Source: RECG01 sp964444805
Lineage (GTDB): Bacteria; Bacillota_I; Bacilli_A; Acholeplasmatales; Acholeplasmataceae
Length of the DNA: 9,780 nucleotides
NCBI GenBank assembly: GCA_964444805.1
Contig: CAYUIK010000098.1
Span: 1 to 9,780 of the forward strand
Direction: 5' to 3'
In this document: one piece after another, positions 1 through 6,378 of the stretch
Layout of the letters: the number at the start of each line of letters is the position of its first letter
Numbering within the stretch: the first letter of the stretch is position 1
The notes under the pieces: model-generated
Database searches by the model: none
Told to the model about the DNA's origin: nothing
The model's input: the letters and a program-made list of their open reading frames with translations, nothing else
Program-made: the position numbers and the translations under genes

Positions 1-2066
1 GTGGGCATCGGATTATCAATTGGGACGTCGAAGCGAAAACGGCGCTTTCAAACATCGAAGTCGAACACGTTGAAACCAAGGGAAAACTCTATTACTTCAA
101 TTATCCTTTCACCGACGGATCCGGCCATATGACCATCGCGACGACGCGACCGGAAACGATGTTCGCCGATCAGGCACTGATGGTTCACTCTGAGGATCAA
201 CGATATCAGGGTGACGTCGGCAAGTCCGTTTTCATCCCGGGAACGGATGTCAAAATCCCTGTCATCGTCGACGACTACGTCGACCCCGAATTCGGGACCG
301 GTGTCGTCAAGGTCACACCCGCTCACGACCCCAATGACTTTGAAGTTGGAAATCGACATCATCTGGCGATGCCGAGTTGCATGAACGACGATGGCACGAT
401 GAACGAAATGGCCTTCCAATATGAAGGCATGGAACGGTTTGCCTGTCGACAAGCACTCGTAAAAGACCTTGAAAAAAGCGGATACGTCGAGCGGATCGAG
501 GATTATGAGAATGTCATTGGCGTGAGCGAACGTACCGGTGTGATCGTTGAGCCGCGCCTATCCTTGCAGTGGTTCGTCCAGATGGACAAGCTTGCCGATC
601 AGGCTTTGGAAAAATCAGGGACGCGCTTTGTCCCCGCCCGCTTCAAAAAGGTGTTCGTCAACTGGATGACCGAGATCCAGGACTGGTGCATTAGTCGTCA
701 GTTGTGGTGGGGTCACCGGATTCCCGCCTGGTACAAGGATGATCAAATTCGCGTACAAGTCGATGCCCCCGGCGAAGACTGGCACCAGGATGAGGACGTC
801 CTCGATACGTGGTTTTCATCGGCACTCTGGCCATTTAGTACGCTCGGATGGCCCGATGAGGGTAAACTCTATCAGCGCTACTATCCCACGGATGTCCTTG
901 TTACCGGTTATGATATTATTTTCTTTTGGGTCGCCCGCATGATCTTTCAGGCGCTCGAGTTCACGAAAAAGGATCCTTTCAAAGACGTCCTCATCCACGG
1001 CTTAATACGTGACAGCGAAGGGCGAAAAATGAGCAAATCACTCGGGAACGGTGTCGATCCCATGGATGTGATCGACCGTTACGGCGTCGATGCCTTGCGT
1101 TATTTTCTCGCCACGAATTCGACTCCGGGAGCGGATATGCGCTACGACGAAGAAAAAGTGGAATCGAGTTGGAATTTTATCAACAAGTTGTGGAACATCG
1201 CCCGATTCATCGACATGAATACCGAAGAACATGACCAATCGATCGACATGTCTAAACTCGAACTCGCCGACACCTATATCCTTTCCCGCCTCCATGAGGT
1301 AATCGAAGTCGTCGACCAAAATTTCGAGAAATACGAGTTCGGTGAAGTTGCCAAAGAACTCTATAATTTTACTTGGGACGCCTTCGCTTCCTGGTATGTC
1401 GAATTCGCCAAGATCGCTTTAAATGATCCCCTCAAAGCGAAAAACACGCGCGCAGTCCTGCGTTTCGTATTGAAATCGATCTTGAAACTGTTACATCCGT
1501 TTATGCCTTTCGTCACAGAAAAACTCTATCTCGTTTTTTCAGACGACATATCGATCTCCACATCAGATTGGCCGAAAGCAGGCAAAGTCGACCAGGAAGC
1601 AATCCAGGACTTCCATGAGATCATGGATACCATCATCAAGGTTCGAAACTTAAGAAGCGAACACGATGTTCCGCCGAAAAAACCACTGACCATCCATCTC
1701 GTCATCGAAAACGATCAGGATCGTAAACGTCTGTCGCGGCAAGAACCCTATCTCAAGCGATTTCTAAACACCGAAAAACTCCTAATTGAAAAAGCGAACA
1801 CGGCGCGGGAAGAAACGATTCTTCTCGTCGGAAAAACGATTCTTACGAATGTCTTGAAATCGGGTATCATCGATCAAGAAAAAGAACTCGAAACACTGAC
1901 AAAACAAAAAGAGCGCTTGTCACGGGAACTTGCCCGTTCCAAATCCCTTTTGGAAAATCCTTCGTTTTTAAAGAAAGCTCCGGAAGCAAAGGTCGCACTG
2001 GAAAAGGAAAAGTACGAATCCTATCGCAAACAGTATGAACTCGTTTTAGAAAAATTGCAAAAATGA
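1..2066 (+). CDS. valS: Valyl-tRNA synthetase, C-terminal part (5' end cut by window)
   Basis: Class I aminoacyl-tRNA synthetase that attaches valine to tRNA-Val in the cytoplasm and hydrolyses mischarged Thr-tRNA. The reading frame is open from base 3; the start codon and the HIGH motif lie upstream, so roughly the first quarter of a typical 870-900 residue enzyme is missing. Visible in order: the CP1 editing domain with TTRPETM (about 141-161) and AHDPNDFEVG (about 318-347); the return to the catalytic fold with DWCISRQLWWGHRIPAWY (about 690-733) and DTWFSSALWPFSTLGWP; the ATP-binding KMSKS loop at 1026-1040; the helical anticodon-binding domain; and a Lys/Glu-rich C-terminal coiled coil (about 1870-2066) typical of the ValRS tRNA-binding arm. 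Between GHRIPAWY and DTWFSS the linker is short and has no cysteines, as in Bacillus-type ValRS. It ends in TGA inside an ATGA overlap with folC. Family assignment is very secure. Confidence 0.98.
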   Translation, partial: GHRIINWDVEAKTALSNIEVEHVETKGKLYYFNYPFTDGSGHMTIATTRPETMFADQALMVHSEDQRYQGDVGKSVFIPGTDVKIPVIVDDYVDPEFGTGVVKVTPAHDPNDFEVGNRHHLAMPSCMNDDGTMNEMAFQYEGMERFACRQALVKDLEKSGYVERIEDYENVIGVSERTGVIVEPRLSLQWFVQMDKLADQALEKSGTRFVPARFKKVFVNWMTEIQDWCISRQLWWGHRIPAWYKDDQIRVQVDAPGEDWHQDEDVLDTWFSSALWPFSTLGWPDEGKLYQRYYPTDVLVTGYDIIFFWVARMIFQALEFTKKDPFKDVLIHGLIRDSEGRKMSKSLGNGVDPMDVIDRYGVDALRYFLATNSTPGADMRYDEEKVESSWNFINKLWNIARFIDMNTEEHDQSIDMSKLELADTYILSRLHEVIEVVDQNFEKYEFGEVAKELYNFTWDAFASWYVEFAKIALNDPLKAKNTRAVLRFVLKSILKLLHPFMPFVTEKLYLVFSDDISISTSDWPKAGKVDQEAIQDFHEIMDTIIKVRNLRSEHDVPPKKPLTIHLVIENDQDRKRLSRQEPYLKRFLNTEKLLIEKANTAREETILLVGKTILTNVLKSGIIDQEKELETLTKQKERLSRELARSKSLLENPSFLKKAPEAKVALEKEKYESYRKQYELVLEKLQK

Positions 2067-3301
2067 CATTCAAAGATCTTGAAGCCGCGCTCGACTGGAT
2101 CGAGCGTCAAGTCAAGTTCAAGCCGAAAACGGACCTTGCAAGAATGAAGAAGGCTTTGGACGAAACCGGTCTTTCCTTTGCTGATGTCCGCAAAGTCCAC
2201 GTTGCGGGAACGAACGGAAAAGGCTCGGTTTGTCAGATGATCACAACAACAGCTCATCGGGCTGGTCTTTCGGTCGGCACGTTTACATCACCATATCTCG
2301 TTCGATTCAATGAACGTATCCGTGTCGACCTCGAAGAAATCAGTGATCGCCGTTTGCTCGAGTTAATCGCCTATATGTATGATTTCAATGAACGGTTTTT
2401 TATTAAGCATGGTGAGACGCTCGCCTTTTTCGAACTGGTCACGCTGATGGCTCTCTTGCATTTCAAAGAGAAAAACGTCGATCTCATCGTCATGGAAGTC
2501 GGGCTCGGTGGGCTTCTGGATGCCACGAATGTGCTAAATTATGACCTCTCGCTCATCACGAACATTGGCTTTGACCACATGAAACAGCTCGGGGCAACGC
2601 GCGAAGCGATCGCTTTGAATAAATTGGGCATTCTCAAACCCAAAAATCATCTGATCACGACGATCGACGATGAGTTAAGACCACTTTTCAGCTCGTACGC
2701 TCGTCAAATTGGCGCATCGATCACCTGTCTCGATTCAAGCGAGGCCACAGTTTTGAGCGAACAGCCCCATATCTTCTCCTACAAGGGTGAGACGTATCGC
2801 TTGAATCTCTTGGGATCCTATCAGATCCATAATGCCGTGCTGGCGCTGTCCGCGGTAAAATGGCTTTTGAAGGATATCGATCGAAAGACGATTAAATACG
2901 GCATCGAACACGCAGCCTGGCCGGGCCGACTCGAACGATTCGAAGAAGACGTCTATCTCGATGGTGCCCACAATGTCGATGCCATCGTTGCTCTAATGGC
3001 GTCGGTCAAACGGCTTTTTCCGAACAGAGAGGTCACCTATCTCGCAAGTTTTCTCGCGAGCAAGGATATTGACGGGATGCTGAACATATTGAAAAGGACC
3101 GCAAAGATGGTCATATTAACCGCGTTTCCGGATGAGCGCTACCTCGATCTAAGCGGCTTCGCTCAGGGAAATACGATCTTTGAAGCCAACTTGAACGAGG
3201 CCTATCAGCTCGCAAAAAAACAGCGAAAATCGGGTATTTTGCTAATAACCGGGTCGATCCATTTTATCGGTTATGTAAAACGCACGCTCATAAACGAGTA
3301 G
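2063..3301 (+). CDS. folC: Folylpolyglutamate synthase / dihydrofolate synthase
   Basis: A 412-residue Mur-ligase-like, ATP-dependent enzyme that adds glutamate to reduced folates, and in bifunctional forms to dihydropteroate. Visible motifs: P-loop GTNGKGS (residues 49-55); TSPYLVRFNERI (75-86), the folate and omega-loop region; EVGLGGLLDATN (145-156); ITNIGFDH (165-172); the lysine of the NKLGI segment (K187, equivalent to the lysine carbamylated in this family); WPGRLERF (286-293); and DGAHN (300-304). Length is normal (about 400-430). The usual GGR(L)DATN motif reads GGLLDATN here, with Leu151 in place of Arg. The ATG lies within ATGA, overlapping the valS stop by 4 bp. No Shine-Dalgarno sequence is visible upstream, so translation is probably coupled to valS. 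valS-folC is a common gene pair in Bacilli. Whether dihydrofolate synthase activity is retained cannot be decided from the sequence. Confidence 0.96.
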   Translation: MTFKDLEAALDWIERQVKFKPKTDLARMKKALDETGLSFADVRKVHVAGTNGKGSVCQMITTTAHRAGLSVGTFTSPYLVRFNERIRVDLEEISDRRLLELIAYMYDFNERFFIKHGETLAFFELVTLMALLHFKEKNVDLIVMEVGLGGLLDATNVLNYDLSLITNIGFDHMKQLGATREAIALNKLGILKPKNHLITTIDDELRPLFSSYARQIGASITCLDSSEATVLSEQPHIFSYKGETYRLNLLGSYQIHNAVLALSAVKWLLKDIDRKTIKYGIEHAAWPGRLERFEEDVYLDGAHNVDAIVALMASVKRLFPNREVTYLASFLASKDIDGMLNILKRTAKMVILTAFPDERYLDLSGFAQGNTIFEANLNEAYQLAKKQRKSGILLITGSIHFIGYVKRTLINE

Positions 3302-3305
3302 AATC

Positions 3306-3346
3306 AAAACATCTCGACTACCATAAATATGTAAAGGAGATGTTTT
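3306..3346 (+). promoter_or_regulatory. 10-bp inverted repeat overlapping the radC ribosome binding site
   Basis: AAAACATCTC (3306-3315) and GAGATGTTTT (3337-3346) are perfect reverse complements separated by 21 bases. The radC Shine-Dalgarno AAAGGAGA (3333-3340) runs into the right arm, and the arm ends one base before the ATG at 3348. In RNA the stem would hide part of the ribosome binding site; in DNA it could be an operator. No U-tract follows, so it is not an intrinsic terminator. The sequence is directly visible; any regulatory role is inferred. Confidence 0.5.
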
Positions 3347-3347
3347 C

Positions 3348-4052
3348 ATGTATCTAATCAAGGAAATGCCCTCGGAAACGAGACCACGCGAGCGGATGCT
3401 CGCCCAAGGAGCCGAAGCGCTCTCGAATGAAGAATTGCTCGCTATTTTATTACGAACGGGCCGAAAAGACCTTTCTGTCATCGAACTCTCAAAAAACGTG
3501 CTCTATCACCTGGAATCGCTCGAGGACTTAAAACGACTTTCGGTTGAAGAACTGTTGTTGATCAAGGGCATCAAGGTCGCGAAAGCGACAACGGTCTGTG
3601 CGGCGATCGAACTTGGAAAAAGACTCGCTCGCATAAGTCCGGTTCAGAAAAAAACCTTACGTTCACCGCGGGATGTCTATGACCTGCTCGCCGATGACAT
3701 CGCCCACTTCGAACAAGAGCACTTCATCTCTTTGTTTCTCAATACCAAGAGTCAGCTCATTAAAAAAGAGATCGTATTCAAAGGAACGATCAATCAGACG
3801 TTGATCCATCCCCGTGAAATCTTCCGTCAGGCGATTCGCCTTTCAGCAGCGGCCATTCTCTTCGCGCACAATCATCCGACCGGTGACTCGACACCGAGTC
3901 GGGCGGACCTACGCGCGACGGAATCATTAGTCGAGTCGGGAACGATGATGGGAATCGACGTCGTCGATCACATCATTATCGGTAAACAGGAATACTATTC
4001 GATAAAAGAACGGAAGAAAACGAAAATTAAAGCACACTATGATATAATTTAG
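3348..4052 (+). CDS. radC: RadC family protein (UPF0758, JAMM/MPN+ domain)
   Basis: A 234-residue protein with the standard RadC layout. The N-terminal part carries RPRERML (12-18), GAEALSNEELLAILLRTG (21-38) and a helix-hairpin-helix around LIKGIKVAKA (71-80), a nonspecific DNA-binding motif. The C-terminal JAMM domain has the metal-binding pattern HNHPTGDSTPSRAD with His174, His176 and Asp187 all present, so the metal site looks intact. The start is set by a strong AAAGGAGA (3333-3340) seven bases before the ATG, and the protein begins as the family does. RadC was once linked to recombinational repair; that link came from a mis-mapped E. coli allele, and the true function remains unclear. 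In B. subtilis radC lies between maf and mreB; here it follows folC directly and no mre genes are present. Its ribosome binding site overlaps an inverted repeat. Confidence 0.96.
   Translation: MYLIKEMPSETRPRERMLAQGAEALSNEELLAILLRTGRKDLSVIELSKNVLYHLESLEDLKRLSVEELLLIKGIKVAKATTVCAAIELGKRLARISPVQKKTLRSPRDVYDLLADDIAHFEQEHFISLFLNTKSQLIKKEIVFKGTINQTLIHPREIFRQAIRLSAAAILFAHNHPTGDSTPSRADLRATESLVESGTMMGIDVVDHIIIGKQEYYSIKERKKTKIKAHYDII
4040..4048 (+). promoter_or_regulatory. Extended -10 promoter for the DUF697-like gene
   Basis: TGATATAAT at 4040-4048 matches the extended -10 consensus TGnTATAAT exactly. It lies in the last codons of radC. No good -35 hexamer sits 16-18 bases upstream, which an extended -10 can tolerate. 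Transcription would start near 4054-4056, giving a leader of about 38 bases before the ATG at 4093. Motif seen in the sequence; activity inferred. Confidence 0.55.
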
Positions 4053-4057
4053 TCATG

Positions 4058-4094
4058 ATGAAAGATTGTCATGCGAAAGGAGGGACCCTTTCAT
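4058..4094 (+). promoter_or_regulatory. Leader hairpins around the ribosome binding site of the DUF697-like gene
   Basis: Two mutually exclusive pairings share the same 3' segment. GAAAGG (4075-4080) can pair with CCTTTC (4087-4092), leaving a 6-base loop. ATGAAAG (4058-4064) can pair instead with CTTTCAT (4088-4094), which covers the first two bases of the start codon. The Shine-Dalgarno AAAGGAGG (4076-4083) takes part in the first pairing and is looped out in the second. Both stems are short (6 and 7 bp) and may be chance. Confidence 0.25.
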
Positions 4095-5034
4095 GAAATC
4101 AAAGGATTCCACGAAGTATTTCTGGTATGCGATCGCGCTTGGCGTCATCTCGCTTTTCATTCTGATTTTACTCAGTAGCGTCTTATCCGTTGGTGAGAAA
4201 CTCAATCGCGTGCACGCCTACCTGGAATACGGATTTTATGTTGTTTCTTTTTTACTCGTTTACCTTCTCATCGTCCGGCCAGTGCATATCATATTCTTTT
4301 CCCCCTCGTTTTCAGTTGAAACGACACTCGATCAGACGTCTAGACGAAACTATCTGACGTACAAGCGTGTTGCGAAACGATTGATCGAGCGTGACGACAT
4401 TTCCGATGACGAAAAAGAGAAGCTCAAGGAAACCATGTCCGATCCGGATCAGCTCAACGAATCACTCAATCACGTGTTTAACAATGCAATTAAGAAAAGC
4501 ATGAACAAAACCATCAAACGCAATGCGAAAACGGTCATGATCTCAACGGCGATCAGTCAAAACGGAAGGCTTGACTTTTTCACAGTCGTCGTTGTCAATC
4601 TCAAGATGATCAAGGAACTCGTCGTGATGTGCGGGTTTCGTCCATCTTTCAAACACCTCGCCAAACTTACCATCAACGTCTTCACGACCGCATTGATCGC
4701 CGAAGGACTCGAAAACATGGATATGAATGAAGTGCTCCCGCAATCAACCGTGAACACGATCGGTGAACTCCCCTTGATCAAACCACTCGTCTCCTCCGTT
4801 ACGCAAGGAATCTCGAACGCGCTTTTAACGCTTAGAATCGGAATCGTCACGCGCAAATATCTTTTTAGTGACGCCAAAGAAGTCACGAAAGAACACATCC
4901 GACGTACGGCGTTGCTTGAAGCTGCCAAATTGACACCGGTTGTTCTTGCTGATGCCTTGTCGATGTTTCCAAGAAGGATGTTCAATCTTTTCAAGAGACA
5001 GGATAAGAAAACGGACACGGATACCGGAATATGA
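4093..5034 (+). CDS. Two-TM membrane protein with DUF697/YcjF-like domain, function unknown
   Basis: A 313-residue protein. The ATG at 4093 is chosen because AAAGGAGG lies at 4076-4083, nine bases before it; an in-frame TTG at 4066 would put the Shine-Dalgarno inside the gene. An N-terminal membrane hairpin has hydrophobic segments at about residues 11-33 and 45-68. A charged stretch (about 75-145) follows, then an Ala/Ile/Val-rich region (about 145-295) that includes DFFTVVVVNLKMIKELVVMCG (split at 161-181), resembling the D-x(n)-L-x-M-I-x-E-L-(x)-x-x-G core of DUF697 proteins. The tail is Lys/Asp-rich and probably cytoplasmic. The architecture, two TM segments followed by DUF697, resembles E. 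coli YcjF. No GTPase or other enzymatic motif is visible. It is flanked by radC and the nucleoside transporter and has its own promoter, so it is probably a single-gene unit. Coding status is firm; the family call is moderate because it rests on remembered pattern and topology. Confidence 0.8.
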   Translation: MKSKDSTKYFWYAIALGVISLFILILLSSVLSVGEKLNRVHAYLEYGFYVVSFLLVYLLIVRPVHIIFFSPSFSVETTLDQTSRRNYLTYKRVAKRLIERDDISDDEKEKLKETMSDPDQLNESLNHVFNNAIKKSMNKTIKRNAKTVMISTAISQNGRLDFFTVVVVNLKMIKELVVMCGFRPSFKHLAKLTINVFTTALIAEGLENMDMNEVLPQSTVNTIGELPLIKPLVSSVTQGISNALLTLRIGIVTRKYLFSDAKEVTKEHIRRTALLEAAKLTPVVLADALSMFPRRMFNLFKRQDKKTDTDTGI

Positions 5035-5035
5035 T

Positions 5036-5055
5036 GTGACGCGCACCCGCGTCGT
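5036..5055 (+). terminator. GC-rich hairpin after the DUF697-like gene (weak terminator candidate)
   Basis: GACGCG (5038-5043) and CGCGTC (5048-5053) form a perfect 6-bp stem with loop CACC, extendable by two G-U pairs to 5036 and 5055. It starts two bases after the stop codon. No U-tract follows directly; the nearest T-run, TTTT, is at 5071-5074. It could slow polymerase or protect the transcript end, but it is a poor intrinsic terminator. Confidence 0.3.
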
Positions 5056-5086
5056 TCGGCCATCACACGATTTTACATATTTGAGG

Positions 5087-5115
5087 TTGCTTTTTCCGTC
5101 ATTTTTGATTAAACT
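5087..5115 (+). promoter_or_regulatory. Sigma-A-type promoter for the nucleoside ABC transporter operon
   Basis: TTGCTT (5087-5092) and TAAACT (5110-5115) are separated by exactly 17 bases, with an AT-rich spacer. Each hexamer is an imperfect match to TTGACA/TATAAT. Transcription would begin near 5121-5123, leaving a leader of about 45 bases, too short for a purine riboswitch; none of the conserved purine-aptamer core is visible. A tiny GGGT-GTGA-ACCC hairpin lies in the leader (about 5126-5137). Confidence 0.45.
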
Positions 5116-5166
5116 ATACGTATTGGGGTGTGAACCCTGAAACAAATAAATCTTAGGAGGATATGT

Positions 5167-6300
5167 ATGAAGAAAGTATTGGTTCTATTCGTACTACTTG
5201 CAAGTATTTTCGCTTTGGCATCGTGTGAAGCGAGAGAAGCTGAAATCGCCATGATTACCGACGCTGGTGACATCGATGACAAGTCGTTCAACCAGGGTAC
5301 ATGGGAAGGCATCGTCGAGTTCGCAAAAGAAAACGACAAGACTTACAAGTACTACAAGCCGACCGAAGTCAGCTTTGATGCCTATGTCGCAGCAATTGAA
5401 CTCGCAGTTGGAAATGGCGCGAAAGTCGTCGTTACGCCTGGGTTCCTCTTCGAACAGAGCATTCACAAAGTGCAAACCATGTTCCCTGAAGTTAAATTCG
5501 TTTTGATCGATGGTTCGCCAAACAACGTCGTCAACTGGGACACAATGGAAACCTATGACGGCGAAGCACCGGACTTCACGGTTGCCGACAACACGCTCTC
5601 GATCTTCTTCAAGGAACAGGAATCAGGATTCCTCGCCGGTTATGCAGCCGTCAAGGAAGGATTCGAAGAACTCGGATTCATGGGTGGTATGGCAGTGCCC
5701 GCAGTCGTTCGTTTCGGAATCGGTTTCGTAGCTGGTGCATATTATGCGGCGGCTGAAGAAAACATGGAAAACTATGCATACAATCCTACCTACTATATAT
5801 ACCTGGATTCCTTCGCACCGAGTGATGAAACGAAGAATACGGCATCCGCATGGTATAGTGCCGGTGTTGAAGCCATTCACGCTGCCGCAGGTGGAGCCGG
5901 AAACTCCGTCATGTCAGCCGCACAGGAAGCCGATGACAAGTGGGTTTTCGGTGTTGATGTCGACCAGAGCGCACAATCGGATACCGTCATTTCATCAGCT
6001 ATGAAGGCGCTTGGTGTTGTCGTACAAGAGGCACTCGAATCCTACTACGATGGTAGTTTCGAAGGTGGAATCAGTCTCAACCTCGGTGCTTCCGATGACG
6101 CAGTCGGTCTTCCCCTTGGTGATTCATTCCGTTTCACGACGTTCACGGAAGCCGAATACAACGTGATCTTTGACGCCATCGTCAATGAAGATGTGATCGT
6201 TCCTGTTGAGCCTGAGGATCTTGAAGCCATGATTGATGACCTCGGATACGACGTACCTGAAGGGCTCGACGAAGCAGTTACTCCGACACCGGACGAATAA
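5167..6300 (+). CDS. nupN: BMP-family nucleoside-binding lipoprotein of an ABC importer (PnrA/NupN-like)
   Basis: A 377-residue extracellular substrate-binding lipoprotein. It begins with a Lys-Lys, a hydrophobic core and a lipobox LASC, so signal peptidase II should cleave before Cys20, which would be lipidated and anchored to the outer face of the membrane. The mature part has the two-lobe periplasmic-binding fold of the BMP/PnrA family. Visible family motifs: ITDAGDIDDKSFNQG (30-44), the first ligand-contact loop; VVVTPGFLFEQSI; FVLIDGSPNN (111-120); ESGFLAGYAA (152-161); FGIGFVAG (183-190); and VFGVDVDQS (260-268), followed by SSAMKALG (276-283). A strong AGGAGG (5155-5160) six bases before the ATG sets the start. 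The last 36 or so residues are very acidic and end in a short Pro/Thr segment. It is first in an operon with its ATPase and permeases, as in B. subtilis nupNOPQ; a purine or other nucleoside ligand is inferred, not shown. Confidence 0.93.
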   Translation: MKKVLVLFVLLASIFALASCEAREAEIAMITDAGDIDDKSFNQGTWEGIVEFAKENDKTYKYYKPTEVSFDAYVAAIELAVGNGAKVVVTPGFLFEQSIHKVQTMFPEVKFVLIDGSPNNVVNWDTMETYDGEAPDFTVADNTLSIFFKEQESGFLAGYAAVKEGFEELGFMGGMAVPAVVRFGIGFVAGAYYAAAEENMENYAYNPTYYIYLDSFAPSDETKNTASAWYSAGVEAIHAAAGGAGNSVMSAAQEADDKWVFGVDVDQSAQSDTVISSAMKALGVVVQEALESYYDGSFEGGISLNLGASDDAVGLPLGDSFRFTTFTEAEYNVIFDAIVNEDVIVPVEPEDLEAMIDDLGYDVPEGLDEAVTPTPDE

Positions 6301-6334
6301 TAAAAGAAAACGACTTAACACGAATGCTTATGAT

Positions 6335-6359
6335 AGGGGAAAGGAAACTTTCCCCTTTT
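6335..6359 (+). terminator. Intercistronic intrinsic terminator / attenuator
   Basis: AGGGGAAAG (6335-6343) pairs perfectly with CTTTCCCCT (6348-6356) across a GAAA tetraloop, followed by TTT and then ATAAG. The short U-run suggests partial rather than full termination. It sits between the binding-protein gene and the ATPase gene, 19 bases before the latter's ATG. It would also stabilise the 3' end of a short transcript carrying only the lipoprotein gene. Confidence 0.8.
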
Positions 6360-6378
6360 ATAAGAAAGGAGTGGCACC

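Noticed and set aside
4066..4092. In-frame TTG start nine codons upstream of the DUF697-like gene
   Set aside because: The strong AAAGGAGG at 4076-4083 would lie inside the coding sequence, and it is correctly spaced for ATG 4093.
4557..5066. Long antisense open frame opposite the DUF697-like gene
   Set aside because: The + strand protein has clear membrane topology and a ribosome binding site; the antisense frame has neither a Shine-Dalgarno nor a recognisable domain and looks like a codon-bias shadow.
5121..5166. Purine riboswitch in front of the nucleoside transporter
   Set aside because: The leader is only about 45 bases and I cannot find the conserved aptamer core or a three-way junction; the intergenic region as a whole gives no convincing fit.
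6329..6334. TATGAT as a separate -10 element for the ATPase gene
   Set aside because: No -35 hexamer lies at a suitable distance and transcription would start inside the terminator stem, so a strong internal promoter is not supported.
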